Numbered from the stretch's first letter, positions 1-5,439 are shown. The stretch: DNA of 5,439 nt from Saprospiraceae bacterium (GCA_020628755.1 JAHDEQ010000255.1:1-5439), one strand, 5' to 3'. Numbers and translations are program-made. Notes: generated by a model from the sequence alone, not told the origin.

Positions 1-1467
1 GATGCAGGATTGGATGTTCAACTTACTTGTGATACAGGAGATGCCATCTTAGATGGAGCTGCGTCTTCTTTTGGAAGTAATTTTATTTACGAATGGCTGA
101 ATTCTAGTTTTACAACAATATCCACTAGCCTTACGGCAACTGTATCAGTACCTGATACTTATACCTTAATTGTTACAGATGGCAATAATGGCTGTACCGA
201 TACCGATGAGGTTGTAGTGACTCAAGACAATGCGTTACCCGATGTTGATGCTGGCCCCGACGATTTTTTGACTTGTGCAAGTGCTCAAGTCACGTTGATG
301 GGAAGTTCTACTAACACAAATGTTACCTATCAATGGCTAGATATGGCAGGTATGACCATTTCTACAAGCACTACGGTTAGTGTAAATTCGGCAGGCACTT
401 ATACCTTTATTGTAACCGACAGCAACAACAATTGCCAAAGTCAAGACCAAGTAATTGTCTCACTTGATGAAAATTCACCAACGGCTATTATTGCGCCCAT
501 AGGCGAACTCAATTGTGCCACCACATCAATTATATTAGATGGTTCGCCTTCGACAACAGGTGCTAATATTTCTTATCAGTGGCTAGATATGAGTGGACAA
601 ATTATTTCAACAGACATAATGACAACGGTGAGTCAGGTAGGTACTTATACACTCATTGTAACCGACAATGCCAATGCTTGTACGTCATCTACAACTACCT
701 CGATTGATGCTAACACCACAGCACCTAGTATAAGTATAGCCAATCCATCGAATTTGGATTGTAGCAATCCTTCGGTCATTATTACGCCAAGTATTACAGG
801 TACAACTAATTTTACTTGCGAATGGACAGATGCTAACGGAACTATTTTGATGGGCGATGCCAATTGTAATTTACAAACCAGTCAAGCTGGAACATTTGAA
901 TTGACAGTCACCGATAATTTGAACGGTTGCACCAGCACGCAAAGCGTGCAGGTGGTCGCCAATTCTGGTACAGTCGAAGCGGCTGCTACTGTTAGCGGTG
1001 AAATCAATTGTATAACTACACAAGTTACACTAGATGGCACAGGAAGTTCAACAGGAAATAATATTGATTATCAATGGACAGGCCCAGCAGGTTATACCGC
1101 ACAAGGACAAGTTGTAAACGTTACCAATTCAGGTACATACATTTTGATAGTTTCTGATAGTTCAACAGGTTGTACGAGTTCAACGAGTGTAGAAGTTACT
1201 GAAAATATAAATATACCCAATGCCGAAGCAGGTATGGATATGGAATTATCTTGTGCCAATTCAACTGTTACTTTGGATGCAAGTATTGCATCATCAATTG
1301 GCCCTGAATACTCTTATCAATGGACAACATTTGATGGAAATTTTGTGAGTGGGGCAGATGGCTTGATGCCTCAAGTAGATGCGATGGGTACTTACGAACT
1401 TTTAGTCACCAATACCAATAATGGTTGTACTGCCACAAGTATAGTTGCTGTATCAGAATCTTCTTCT
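1..1467 (+). repeat. Repeat block 1: six Ig/PKD-like two-cysteine modules
   Basis: Six tandem protein modules lie at about 1-240, 241-480, 481-726, 727-969, 970-1218 and 1219-1467. Each carries an early Cys (LTC, LNC, LDC, INC, LSC), a central Y/F-x-W, a GTYxLxVTD-like strand and a late Cys in an NGC-like turn. The first module is cut by the window edge. The two conserved cysteines would suit an intradomain disulfide outside the cell (inference). Modules 2 and 3 share a nearly identical stretch (328-345 versus 574-591, one mismatch in 18 bases), so they are probably close relatives by duplication. Module 4 has two additional cysteines (FTCEW and ANCNL). The fold is inferred from pattern; the match could fall under PKD-like or Ig-like bacterial families. 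Confidence 0.85.
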
Positions 1468-4320
1468 ACTATTTTAATTGATGTTACACAACAAGATGTA
1501 CTTTGCAATGGAGAATCTTCTGGAACGGCAAGCGTTAATGGTATGAATGGTACGCCTCCTTACACTTATATATGGTTTAATGGCGCAACATCTAATGCCA
1601 TTGGAAACTTAGCTGCTGATACTTATAGTGTAACAGTAAGTGATGCTGGAGGCTGTTCAGCAAGCCTAAATGTTGTAGTAAGCCAACCTGGAGCATTGAG
1701 CCTTCAACTATCTTCTACGAATGAAAGTGCGGCAGGAGCTAACGACGGTTCTGCTTCGGCTACGGCAAGTGGTGGAGTAGGAGGTAACTATATTTACTCA
1801 TGGAGCAATGGTATGATGGGAGCTACAATTAGCAATTTGGCAGCAGGTACTTATACCGTAACCGTTACCGACGAAAATAATTGTTCTACAAGCGAATCTG
1901 TAACTATCAATGCAGGTGGTTGTATGATGACAATTGATGTTTCAAGTACCAATATTACTTGTTTTGGTGTGGGCAATGGCTCGGCTACTGTTACTACAAT
2001 GGCTGCCGTTGGCGAACCCACTTATACTTGGAGCAACGGTGAAACAACGGCTCAAATCAATAATATACAAACAGGAGACTACACCGTTACAGTAGAAGAC
2101 GCTGCTGGCTGTGTCCAAACAGCCAGCCTGACCATTAGCGAACCCGAACCCATTAGTATTATTGTTTCTAATATTATCCATATCAATTGCGATATTCAAT
2201 TGGGAAGCGCAGATGTTAGCGTCACGGGAGGTACGCCACCTTACAGTTATACATGGACAGGCGGAAGTATTCAAGTTCCAAATTTTGATATGCTGGAAGC
2301 AGGAACATATACTATTACTGTCACGGATGCGAATGGTTGTTTTGCTGACACGAGTTTTGATATTACCGAAGATACGATCTTGCCTACAATCAATGTCGAA
2401 TCTAGTGGCGAATTGAATTGCGCTCAAAGCGAAGTCACACTCGAAGTATCCGTTACAGATGCTCAAAACTATGCTATCGAATGGGAAATAGATGGTGGAA
2501 TTGTAGGAACAGAATCCTCGCTTACTGTCACAATGCCAGGCGAGTATTGCGTAACCGTTACCAATTTAGATAATGCTTGTACGGCTGTGGCTTGCGAAAC
2601 GGTAGTCGCTAATTTTGATGCGCCCCAAGTGAATATTGCAGATGTAGCCGTTTGTGAGTTGCCCTTTGCATTTTCTGTTCAAATTGCTCAACCGAACTAT
2701 ATTTTTGAATGGTTCGACGAAAACGGCACTTCGATAGGTACAGGAGAAGATGTTACATTTACAGACTGTGGCAACTATTCTGTTGTAGTGACAGATACTA
2801 ATAATGGTTGCTCTAGTTCTGAAGAATTTATCTTAATATGTGATGTTATAATTGTGGATGCTGGCGAAGACCAAACGCTAAGTTGTGTCGTTGAGACGGT
2901 TGAATTAGTAGGACTAGGAATTTCAGTAGCAGGCAATTTTTCGTATAGTTGGCTTGACCCTACGGGAGCAGTTATTGGTACTGATGCTACTGTTACCGTT
3001 TCGTCTTGTGGAACATATATGCTTATTGTTACAGATATTATAACGGGTTGTGTCGCTTCCGATACTGTAGAGGTGATTTGCGATGATGATGTTCCAGTTG
3101 CTGATGCTGGGCCTGATGTAGAAATTCCTTTAAATTGTAATGATACCACCCCACAAACGGCAACTTTAGATGCAAGTGGCTCTTCGATGGGAGCTGCTAG
3201 TTACGCATGGTTTGGGCCAGGTCTAGTTGATATTAGCAATCCATTGATGCCCGTTGTCAATTTGCCAGGGACTTATACCTTGGTCGTGAGTGATGCAAAT
3301 GGCTGTACGAGTTCGGATGATGTAGAAGTAAGCATATCCCAAGATTCAGATGTTCCAATTGCAGTAATTAGTTCCGATTTGGTGGTTTGTTTCGATGATT
3401 TTCCGATTACTTTGGATGGTACAGGGTCTTCGGAGGGCAACTATAGCTATACTTGGTTTGAGGCAAGTGGCTACGTCTTGGGTAATGAGATAAGCCAAGA
3501 AGTATTTGAAGCAGGGAGTTACACCTTGATGGTTACAGATACGACTAATAATTGTACTTCGGAAACAACTGTAGAAGTAGTAAATAATGAATTTACAACA
3601 GAATATTTTATTCAATATTTCTGTTTTTCGGATGAGCCTACACAAGCCTCAGTAATGGTTTCAGGAGGTTCTCCTCCTTATACATACCTATGGGAAGATG
3701 GTTCAACTACCGTAGTCGTTGAAACAGTTGGTACGGCCTTTCCCGCAGTAACGATTACCGATAATGTGGGCTGTTCCTTGGCTGTTCCTATGAATAGTGT
3801 TAATTCCGAAGTAGTTCTGAATAATCCAATTCTTTCATCAGAAGTAACGGATGCTTCAGGAAGCAATGATGATGGCGCAATTGATTTGACAGTGATAGAA
3901 CTCGAAAGCCCACTAGAATTTCTTTGGTCAAATGGCGCAACTACCGAAGATATAGACGGACTTGCGGCAGGCGAATATACGGTAACCATAACAGACGTAG
4001 AGTTAGGATGTCCTTATGAAGAAACCTTTACGATTGAAATGATGGTCAATACCCAAAATATTGATTTGAGTAATGCAATACGGCTTTCGCCAAACCCCAA
4101 TAATGGGCAGTTTCTGCTAGAATTTGAGGGGGATTTCCAAGCTGCTATGCGCTTGGAAATAGTGGACTTTACAGGCAAACAAGTCCACGAAGTTCCTGAA
4201 TTTTATACCAAGCAACAAAACCAAATCGTGGATGCACAACATTTGGCTAGTGGTATTTATATGCTCAATTTTTACAGCGAAAAGGGGAGAGTAGCTAGTA
4301 AAAAGATACTTATACAATAA
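1..4320 (+). CDS. Giant modular T9SS-secreted surface adhesin-like protein (5' partial)
   Basis: This is a secreted multi-domain surface protein, probably an adhesin or other cell-surface fibre; its ligand cannot be read from sequence. Frame 1 is open from the first base, and the first residues (DAGLDVQLTC) already match the start of a repeat (compare DAGPDDFLTC at 247-276). The gene therefore begins upstream, and the TTG at base 10 is not its start. The visible 1439 residues are 17 modules of about 72-87 residues. Eleven are Ig/PKD-like, with the pattern 'lxC...vtLdgs...YxWxd...GtYtlxVtdxxngC'. Six resemble SprB repeats (GTPPYTYxWxNG...AGTYTVTVTDxxGC). A T9SS type A sorting domain closes the protein, implying Sec export, passage through the type IX machinery and surface attachment or release. 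Signal peptide and N-terminal domains lie outside the window. The repeats contain no Lys or Arg and are rich in Asp, Glu, Thr, Ser and Asn. The stop is TAA at 4318-4320. Secretion route is well supported; the adhesin role is inference. Confidence 0.93.
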   Translation, partial: DAGLDVQLTCDTGDAILDGAASSFGSNFIYEWLNSSFTTISTSLTATVSVPDTYTLIVTDGNNGCTDTDEVVVTQDNALPDVDAGPDDFLTCASAQVTLMGSSTNTNVTYQWLDMAGMTISTSTTVSVNSAGTYTFIVTDSNNNCQSQDQVIVSLDENSPTAIIAPIGELNCATTSIILDGSPSTTGANISYQWLDMSGQIISTDIMTTVSQVGTYTLIVTDNANACTSSTTTSIDANTTAPSISIANPSNLDCSNPSVIITPSITGTTNFTCEWTDANGTILMGDANCNLQTSQAGTFELTVTDNLNGCTSTQSVQVVANSGTVEAAATVSGEINCITTQVTLDGTGSSTGNNIDYQWTGPAGYTAQGQVVNVTNSGTYILIVSDSSTGCTSSTSVEVTENINIPNAEAGMDMELSCANSTVTLDASIASSIGPEYSYQWTTFDGNFVSGADGLMPQVDAMGTYELLVTNTNNGCTATSIVAVSESSSTILIDVTQQDVLCNGESSGTASVNGMNGTPPYTYIWFNGATSNAIGNLAADTYSVTVSDAGGCSASLNVVVSQPGALSLQLSSTNESAAGANDGSASATASGGVGGNYIYSWSNGMMGATISNLAAGTYTVTVTDENNCSTSESVTINAGGCMMTIDVSSTNITCFGVGNGSATVTTMAAVGEPTYTWSNGETTAQINNIQTGDYTVTVEDAAGCVQTASLTISEPEPISIIVSNIIHINCDIQLGSADVSVTGGTPPYSYTWTGGSIQVPNFDMLEAGTYTITVTDANGCFADTSFDITEDTILPTINVESSGELNCAQSEVTLEVSVTDAQNYAIEWEIDGGIVGTESSLTVTMPGEYCVTVTNLDNACTAVACETVVANFDAPQVNIADVAVCELPFAFSVQIAQPNYIFEWFDENGTSIGTGEDVTFTDCGNYSVVVTDTNNGCSSSEEFILICDVIIVDAGEDQTLSCVVETVELVGLGISVAGNFSYSWLDPTGAVIGTDATVTVSSCGTYMLIVTDIITGCVASDTVEVICDDDVPVADAGPDVEIPLNCNDTTPQTATLDASGSSMGAASYAWFGPGLVDISNPLMPVVNLPGTYTLVVSDANGCTSSDDVEVSISQDSDVPIAVISSDLVVCFDDFPITLDGTGSSEGNYSYTWFEASGYVLGNEISQEVFEAGSYTLMVTDTTNNCTSETTVEVVNNEFTTEYFIQYFCFSDEPTQASVMVSGGSPPYTYLWEDGSTTVVVETVGTAFPAVTITDNVGCSLAVPMNSVNSEVVLNNPILSSEVTDASGSNDDGAIDLTVIELESPLEFLWSNGATTEDIDGLAAGEYTVTITDVELGCPYEETFTIEMMVNTQNIDLSNAIRLSPNPNNGQFLLEFEGDFQAAMRLEIVDFTGKQVHEVPEFYTKQQNQIVDAQHLASGIYMLNFYSEKGRVASKKILIQ
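1468..2385 (+). repeat. Repeat block 2: four SprB-like modules
   Basis: Four modules lie at about 1468-1689, 1690-1920, 1921-2151 and 2152-2385. They switch to the SprB repeat pattern: a 'CxGxxxGxA' opening (LCNGESSGTA, TCFGVGNGSA), then GTPPYTYxW or equivalent, NG, an 'I.NL.AGTYTVTVTD' strand and a GC turn. The second module lacks the opening cysteine (TNESAAGANDGSA). SprB-type repeats are known from the large mobile surface adhesin of gliding Flavobacterium and from many other Bacteroidota exoproteins. Here they indicate a family relationship, not necessarily a gliding role. Block limits were set by the change of motif. Confidence 0.85.
2386..3594 (+). repeat. Repeat block 3: five Ig/PKD-like modules, three with extra cysteines
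   Basis: Five modules lie at about 2386-2625, 2626-2847, 2848-3096, 3097-3357 and 3358-3594, and return to the block 1 pattern. The first three each have four cysteines. The additional pair sits at the 'G-Y' strand (GEYCVTV, TDCGNY, SSCGTY) and at the end of the module (VACETV, LICDV, VICDDD). The last two have the usual single pair. The fourth starts VADAGPDVEI, close to the DVDAGPDD opening in block 1, so block 3 probably arose from the same ancestral unit as block 1 and was separated from it by SprB-like modules. Confidence 0.83.
3595..4047 (+). repeat. Repeat block 4: two divergent SprB-like modules before the sorting domain
   Basis: Two modules lie at about 3595-3810 and 3811-4047. The first shows GGSPPYTYLWEDG and a VTITDNVGC ending but a degenerate middle. 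The second shows LEFLWSNGATTEDIDGLAAG followed by EYTVTITD and a late GC, which is a clear SprB-like signature, although it has only the late cysteine. They are followed by a short linker (NTQNIDLSNAI, 4048-4080) that leads into the secretion signal. Their divergence from block 2 suggests an older duplication or a different donor. Confidence 0.75.
4081..4317 (+). other. T9SS type A C-terminal sorting domain (protein domain of the adhesin CDS)
   Basis: The last 79 residues carry the hallmarks of the Por secretion system C-terminal sorting domain. These are an opening LSPNPNNGQF (the family 'xPNPxxGxf' motif), a middle strand RLEIVDFTGKQV (family 'v.i.d..Gk.v'), then LASGIYMLNF (family 'l..GiY.l.v') and a closing strand VASKKILIQ at the very C-terminus. 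In this family the domain targets the protein to the type IX outer-membrane translocon and is usually cleaved on export. It differs sharply in composition from the repeats: three Arg and five Lys, against none in the roughly 1360 residues before it. The domain is complete and in frame with the repeats. Confidence 0.95.
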
Positions 4321-4366
4321 AAAAGACGAGAGCCTAATTTTCTGCAAAGCAGAAAATTAGGCTCTT
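4319..4366 (-). terminator. Rho-independent terminator of infC, shared in the convergent gap
   Basis: A perfect 17-bp inverted repeat (4329-4345 and 4349-4365, core AGAGCCTAATTTTCTGC) closes on an AAA loop (TTT on the minus strand). Read on the minus strand, the hairpin is followed by a 4-base spacer and six T residues (4324-4319), the arrangement of an intrinsic terminator for infC, whose stop lies about 32 bases before the stem. On the plus strand the stem is followed by GATATA and no immediate T run, so termination of the adhesin mRNA would be weaker, although the hairpin could still protect its 3' end. The T tract overlaps the TAA stop codon of the adhesin gene. Confidence 0.85.
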
Positions 4367-4397
4367 GATATACAATCTACGTTTTATAAAAAAACGA

Positions 4398-4988
4398 TTA
4401 TTTCTTTTTCTTCTTATTCGGCGATACCATCACAATCATACGTCGTCCTTCCATTTTAGGCATCGTTTCGGCTGCACCATATTCCTCCAATTCTTTCAAG
4501 AAACGAAGCAACAATAATTGTCCTCGATCTTTAAATACAATAGTACGACCTCTAAAAAATACATAAGCCTTTACTTTTGCGCCATCCGACAAGAATTTCT
4601 TGGCATGATTGAGTTTAAACTCAAAATCATGGTCATCCGTATTTGGTCCAAAACGGATTTCTTTAATAACGGTTTTGGCTGTTTTAGCTTTAAGCTCTTT
4701 TTCCTTTTTCTTTTTCTGATAAAGGAATTTTTTGTAGTCAATAATTCTACAAACGGGAGGGTCTGCTTTAGGAGAGATTTCAACTAGGTCAAGCTCTAGC
4801 GCATTTGCCCATTGTTGTACCTGTCTCGTTGGATACACATCTGCACTCACTTCTTTGCCAGCTACTTCGCTGACTGCATCGAGATTGTCGCCAACCAATC
4901 GTATTTCAGGTACTCTAATAAAATTGTTGATTCGATGTTGAGGTCTAGTGTCCCTTCTAAAGGGCTTTCTACGTGTTCTTTTTGCCAA
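4398..4988 (-). CDS. infC: Translation initiation factor IF-3
   Basis: This is IF-3, which binds the 30S subunit, prevents early 50S joining and checks the start codon and initiator tRNA. It has 196 residues, close to the usual 170-200. After a basic leader (residues 1-19), the N-domain begins HRINNFIRVPEIRLVGDN (18-35) and runs to LDLVEISPKADPPVCRI (66-82). The linker is a very basic helix, DYKKFLYQKKKKEKELKAK (84-102). The C-domain starts IKEIRFGPNTDDHD (108-121), continues through KVKAYVFFRGR (138-148) and ends in MVSPNKKKKK. The start is TTG at 4988-4986. No ATG occurs in frame between the upstream stop (5045-5043) and residue 176, so a non-ATG start is required. No Shine-Dalgarno sequence is visible; the leader is A/T-rich, as is common in Bacteroidota. 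About ten residues around 37-50 look inserted relative to remembered Bacteroidota homologues. rpmI and rplT do not follow; the terminator does. Confidence 0.97.
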   Translation of the reverse strand: MAKRTRRKPFRRDTRPQHRINNFIRVPEIRLVGDNLDAVSEVAGKEVSADVYPTRQVQQWANALELDLVEISPKADPPVCRIIDYKKFLYQKKKKEKELKAKTAKTVIKEIRFGPNTDDHDFEFKLNHAKKFLSDGAKVKAYVFFRGRTIVFKDRGQLLLLRFLKELEEYGAAETMPKMEGRRMIVMVSPNKKKKK

Positions 4989-5014
4989 ATGATAATTTTT
5001 AAGTGATAAAAAAA

Positions 5015-5037
5015 GTACGAAACGTTCGTTTCTGTAC
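5015..5037 (-). promoter_or_regulatory. Palindrome at the infC transcription start: possible operator or leader hairpin
   Basis: Arms GTAC-GAAACG (5015-5024) and CGTTTC-GTAC (5027-5032 and 5034-5037) form a 10-bp inverted repeat with two central bases and one unpaired T at 5033. It starts directly after the -7 element and covers the expected transcription start. On the minus strand it is followed by seven T (5014-5008), so as RNA it would look like a short terminator 20 bases before the infC start codon. Because the predicted transcript begins inside it, an operator for a DNA-binding protein, or a small 5' hairpin, seems more likely than a full attenuator. If transcription also starts farther upstream, it could act as an attenuator or as the terminator of that transcript. 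Confidence 0.5.
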
Positions 5038-5069
5038 CAAACCTAATAAGATTAATGTAAACTTGCAAA
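5038..5069 (-). promoter_or_regulatory. Bacteroidota-type promoter of infC
   Basis: On the minus strand, TTTG (5069-5066) is followed after exactly 20 bases by TAGGTTTG (5045-5038). This matches the established Bacteroidota primary-sigma consensus: a -33 TTG/TTTG and a -7 TAnnTTTG at about this spacing. The predicted transcription start is around 5031-5034, giving a leader of roughly 45 bases before the TTG start of infC. The -33 element sits inside a run of eight T on this strand, and a 6-bp inverted repeat (AAACTT/AAGTTT, 5059-5064 and 5073-5078) brackets it. I saw no other consensus match on this strand between infC and the window edge. The start site itself is inference. Confidence 0.7.
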
Positions 5070-5107
5070 AAAAAGTTTCAGCAAAGTGTTTTTTTTTTGA
5101 AAAAAAA
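5067..5107. other. Cluster of A and T homopolymer tracts upstream of infC
   Basis: Within 41 bases there are three tracts: eight A (5067-5074), ten T (5089-5098) and eight A (5100-5107), the last two separated by one G. They lie at and just upstream of the predicted -33 element. Such tracts can bend DNA or raise promoter activity, and homopolymers of this length are also prone to slippage. No reading frame of value crosses them, so a coding phase-variation switch is not supported here. Confidence 0.5.
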
Positions 5108-5439
5108 GAGATTCTCCTATAAAATGCCAAGGATGTAGAGTAATTGTGGTCATTATTCTTTGCAAAGGACATATAATTTTCTACTTTTTTTCTGATTTCT
5201 AGCAAAAGAATAAAGATATGATTATAACTTTACCCTAAATTTAGATTTAATACTGTGGAACTTAAATTAAGTTTAAATTTCTGTAACCACCGACTTTAGT
5301 CGCTAGGTTCAAAAAGTCAAGAAAATCAACTTTTACAGGATTCAGCCCATTAAAATGGGCGAATACAAAATGCTAAGAAATTTATTTTAGTAACGACGAA
5401 AAAATAAGGTGAACAAGTTAGAAATAGAGATTTTGTGCC
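5108..5439. other. Non-coding A/T-rich intergenic region upstream of infC
   Basis: I find no credible gene here. The longest open stretches lack family motifs, run across homopolymers and have poor starts. Besides the paired hairpins, the region holds a perfect A/T palindrome at 5259-5273 (arms AACTTAA and TTAAGTT around one A). A TATAAT string on the minus strand (5226-5221) has no matching upstream element. At the right edge a GTG at 5409 opens a plus-strand frame (VNKLEIEIL) that reaches the window end; it could be the first codons of a neighbouring gene, but ten codons are too few to call. Confidence 0.6.
5285..5360. repeat. Pair of hairpins resembling a REP-like palindromic element
   Basis: Hairpin one spans 5285-5309. 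It has an inner stem CGACT/AGTCG (5291-5295 and 5298-5302) and an outer stem AACC/GGTT (5285-5288 and 5306-5309), separated by a short internal loop. Hairpin two spans 5345-5360 and has GCCCATT/AATGGGC arms around two bases. They lie 35 bases apart in an otherwise A/T-rich gap. Neither is followed by a convincing T run, so they do not look like ordinary terminators. Small paired GC-containing palindromes in intergenic space are typical of REP-like sequences mobilised by Y1 (RAYT-type) transposases. No transposase lies in the window, and copy number cannot be judged from it, so the assignment is tentative. Confidence 0.4.

Noticed and set aside
10..12. TTG at base 10 as the true start of the large plus-strand gene
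   Set aside because: The reading frame is open to the first base, and residues DAG before it belong to a repeat opening seen again at DAGPDD. There is no signal peptide, so the gene starts outside the window.
1942..2466. Minus-strand open frame of 174 codons inside the adhesin gene
   Set aside because: It lies wholly within a coding region with clear family motifs on the other strand. Its protein has no recognisable motif, and repeated Thr/Ser/Val codons create long antisense frames by chance.
2775..3149. Minus-strand open frame of 124 codons inside the adhesin gene
   Set aside because: The low-complexity Ser/Thr/Val product mirrors the antisense of the repeats; there is no start context or family match.
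1..4047. CRISPR-like or DNA-level tandem repeat array
   Set aside because: The periodicity of about 240 bases is at protein level. The DNA of the modules is diverged, with no constant repeats or spacers.
5062..5163. Small minus-strand frame starting MTTITLHPWHF upstream of infC
   Set aside because: It runs through the A and T homopolymers and gives a Phe/Lys-rich end, ends at the infC promoter, and has no motif or conserved context. The AGGAGA string inside it is not placed before a start codon.
5221..5226. TATAAT on the minus strand as an infC promoter
   Set aside because: There is no TTGACA-like element at 16-18 bases. Bacteroidota use TAnnTTTG, and a perfect match to that sits much nearer to infC.
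5383..5390. TATTTTAG on the plus strand as a promoter for a gene to the right
   Set aside because: It differs from TAnnTTTG at one core base, and no TTG lies about 20 bases upstream, so it is not better than chance in A/T-rich DNA.

Overview
The window looks like a chromosomal segment from a member of the Bacteroidota, most likely a Saprospira-like marine lineage. Three things support the phylum: a C-terminal type IX secretion sorting domain with SprB-type repeats, a Bacteroidota-type promoter (TTTG, 20 bases, TAGGTTTG) in front of infC, and a start region without a Shine-Dalgarno sequence. The class and genus are inference; no rRNA or other taxonomic marker is present.

Layout. Bases 1-4320 (+) are the 3' part of a very large surface-protein gene that is already open at the left edge, so the true start lies outside the window. 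The encoded 1439 residues are 17 beta-sandwich modules of about 72-87 residues, arranged in blocks: six two-cysteine Ig/PKD-like modules, four SprB-like modules, five more Ig/PKD-like modules and two SprB-like modules. They end in a type A T9SS sorting domain of about 80 residues. Bases 4319-4366 hold a strong hairpin terminator between two convergent genes. Bases 4398-4988 (-) encode translation initiation factor IF-3 (infC), which starts with TTG. Bases 5015-5069 hold the inferred infC promoter and a palindrome at its expected transcription start. Bases 5070-5439 contain no credible gene, but they hold dense A/T tracts and a pair of hairpins that resemble a REP-like element.

How the parts relate. 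The two genes are functionally unrelated: one is an exported adhesin-like surface protein and the other is a core translation factor. They are linked only by the shared 3' hairpin. infC appears to be its own transcription unit, with a promoter, a short leader and a terminator, and rpmI-rplT do not follow it directly as they do in many bacteria.

The most striking observation is that the roughly 1360 residues of repeat region contain no lysine and no arginine at all, while the terminal sorting domain of about 80 residues contains eight. I see no evidence of a new defence system, mobile island or CRISPR array. The unusual features are the extreme composition and modular design of the adhesin and the regulatory architecture around infC.
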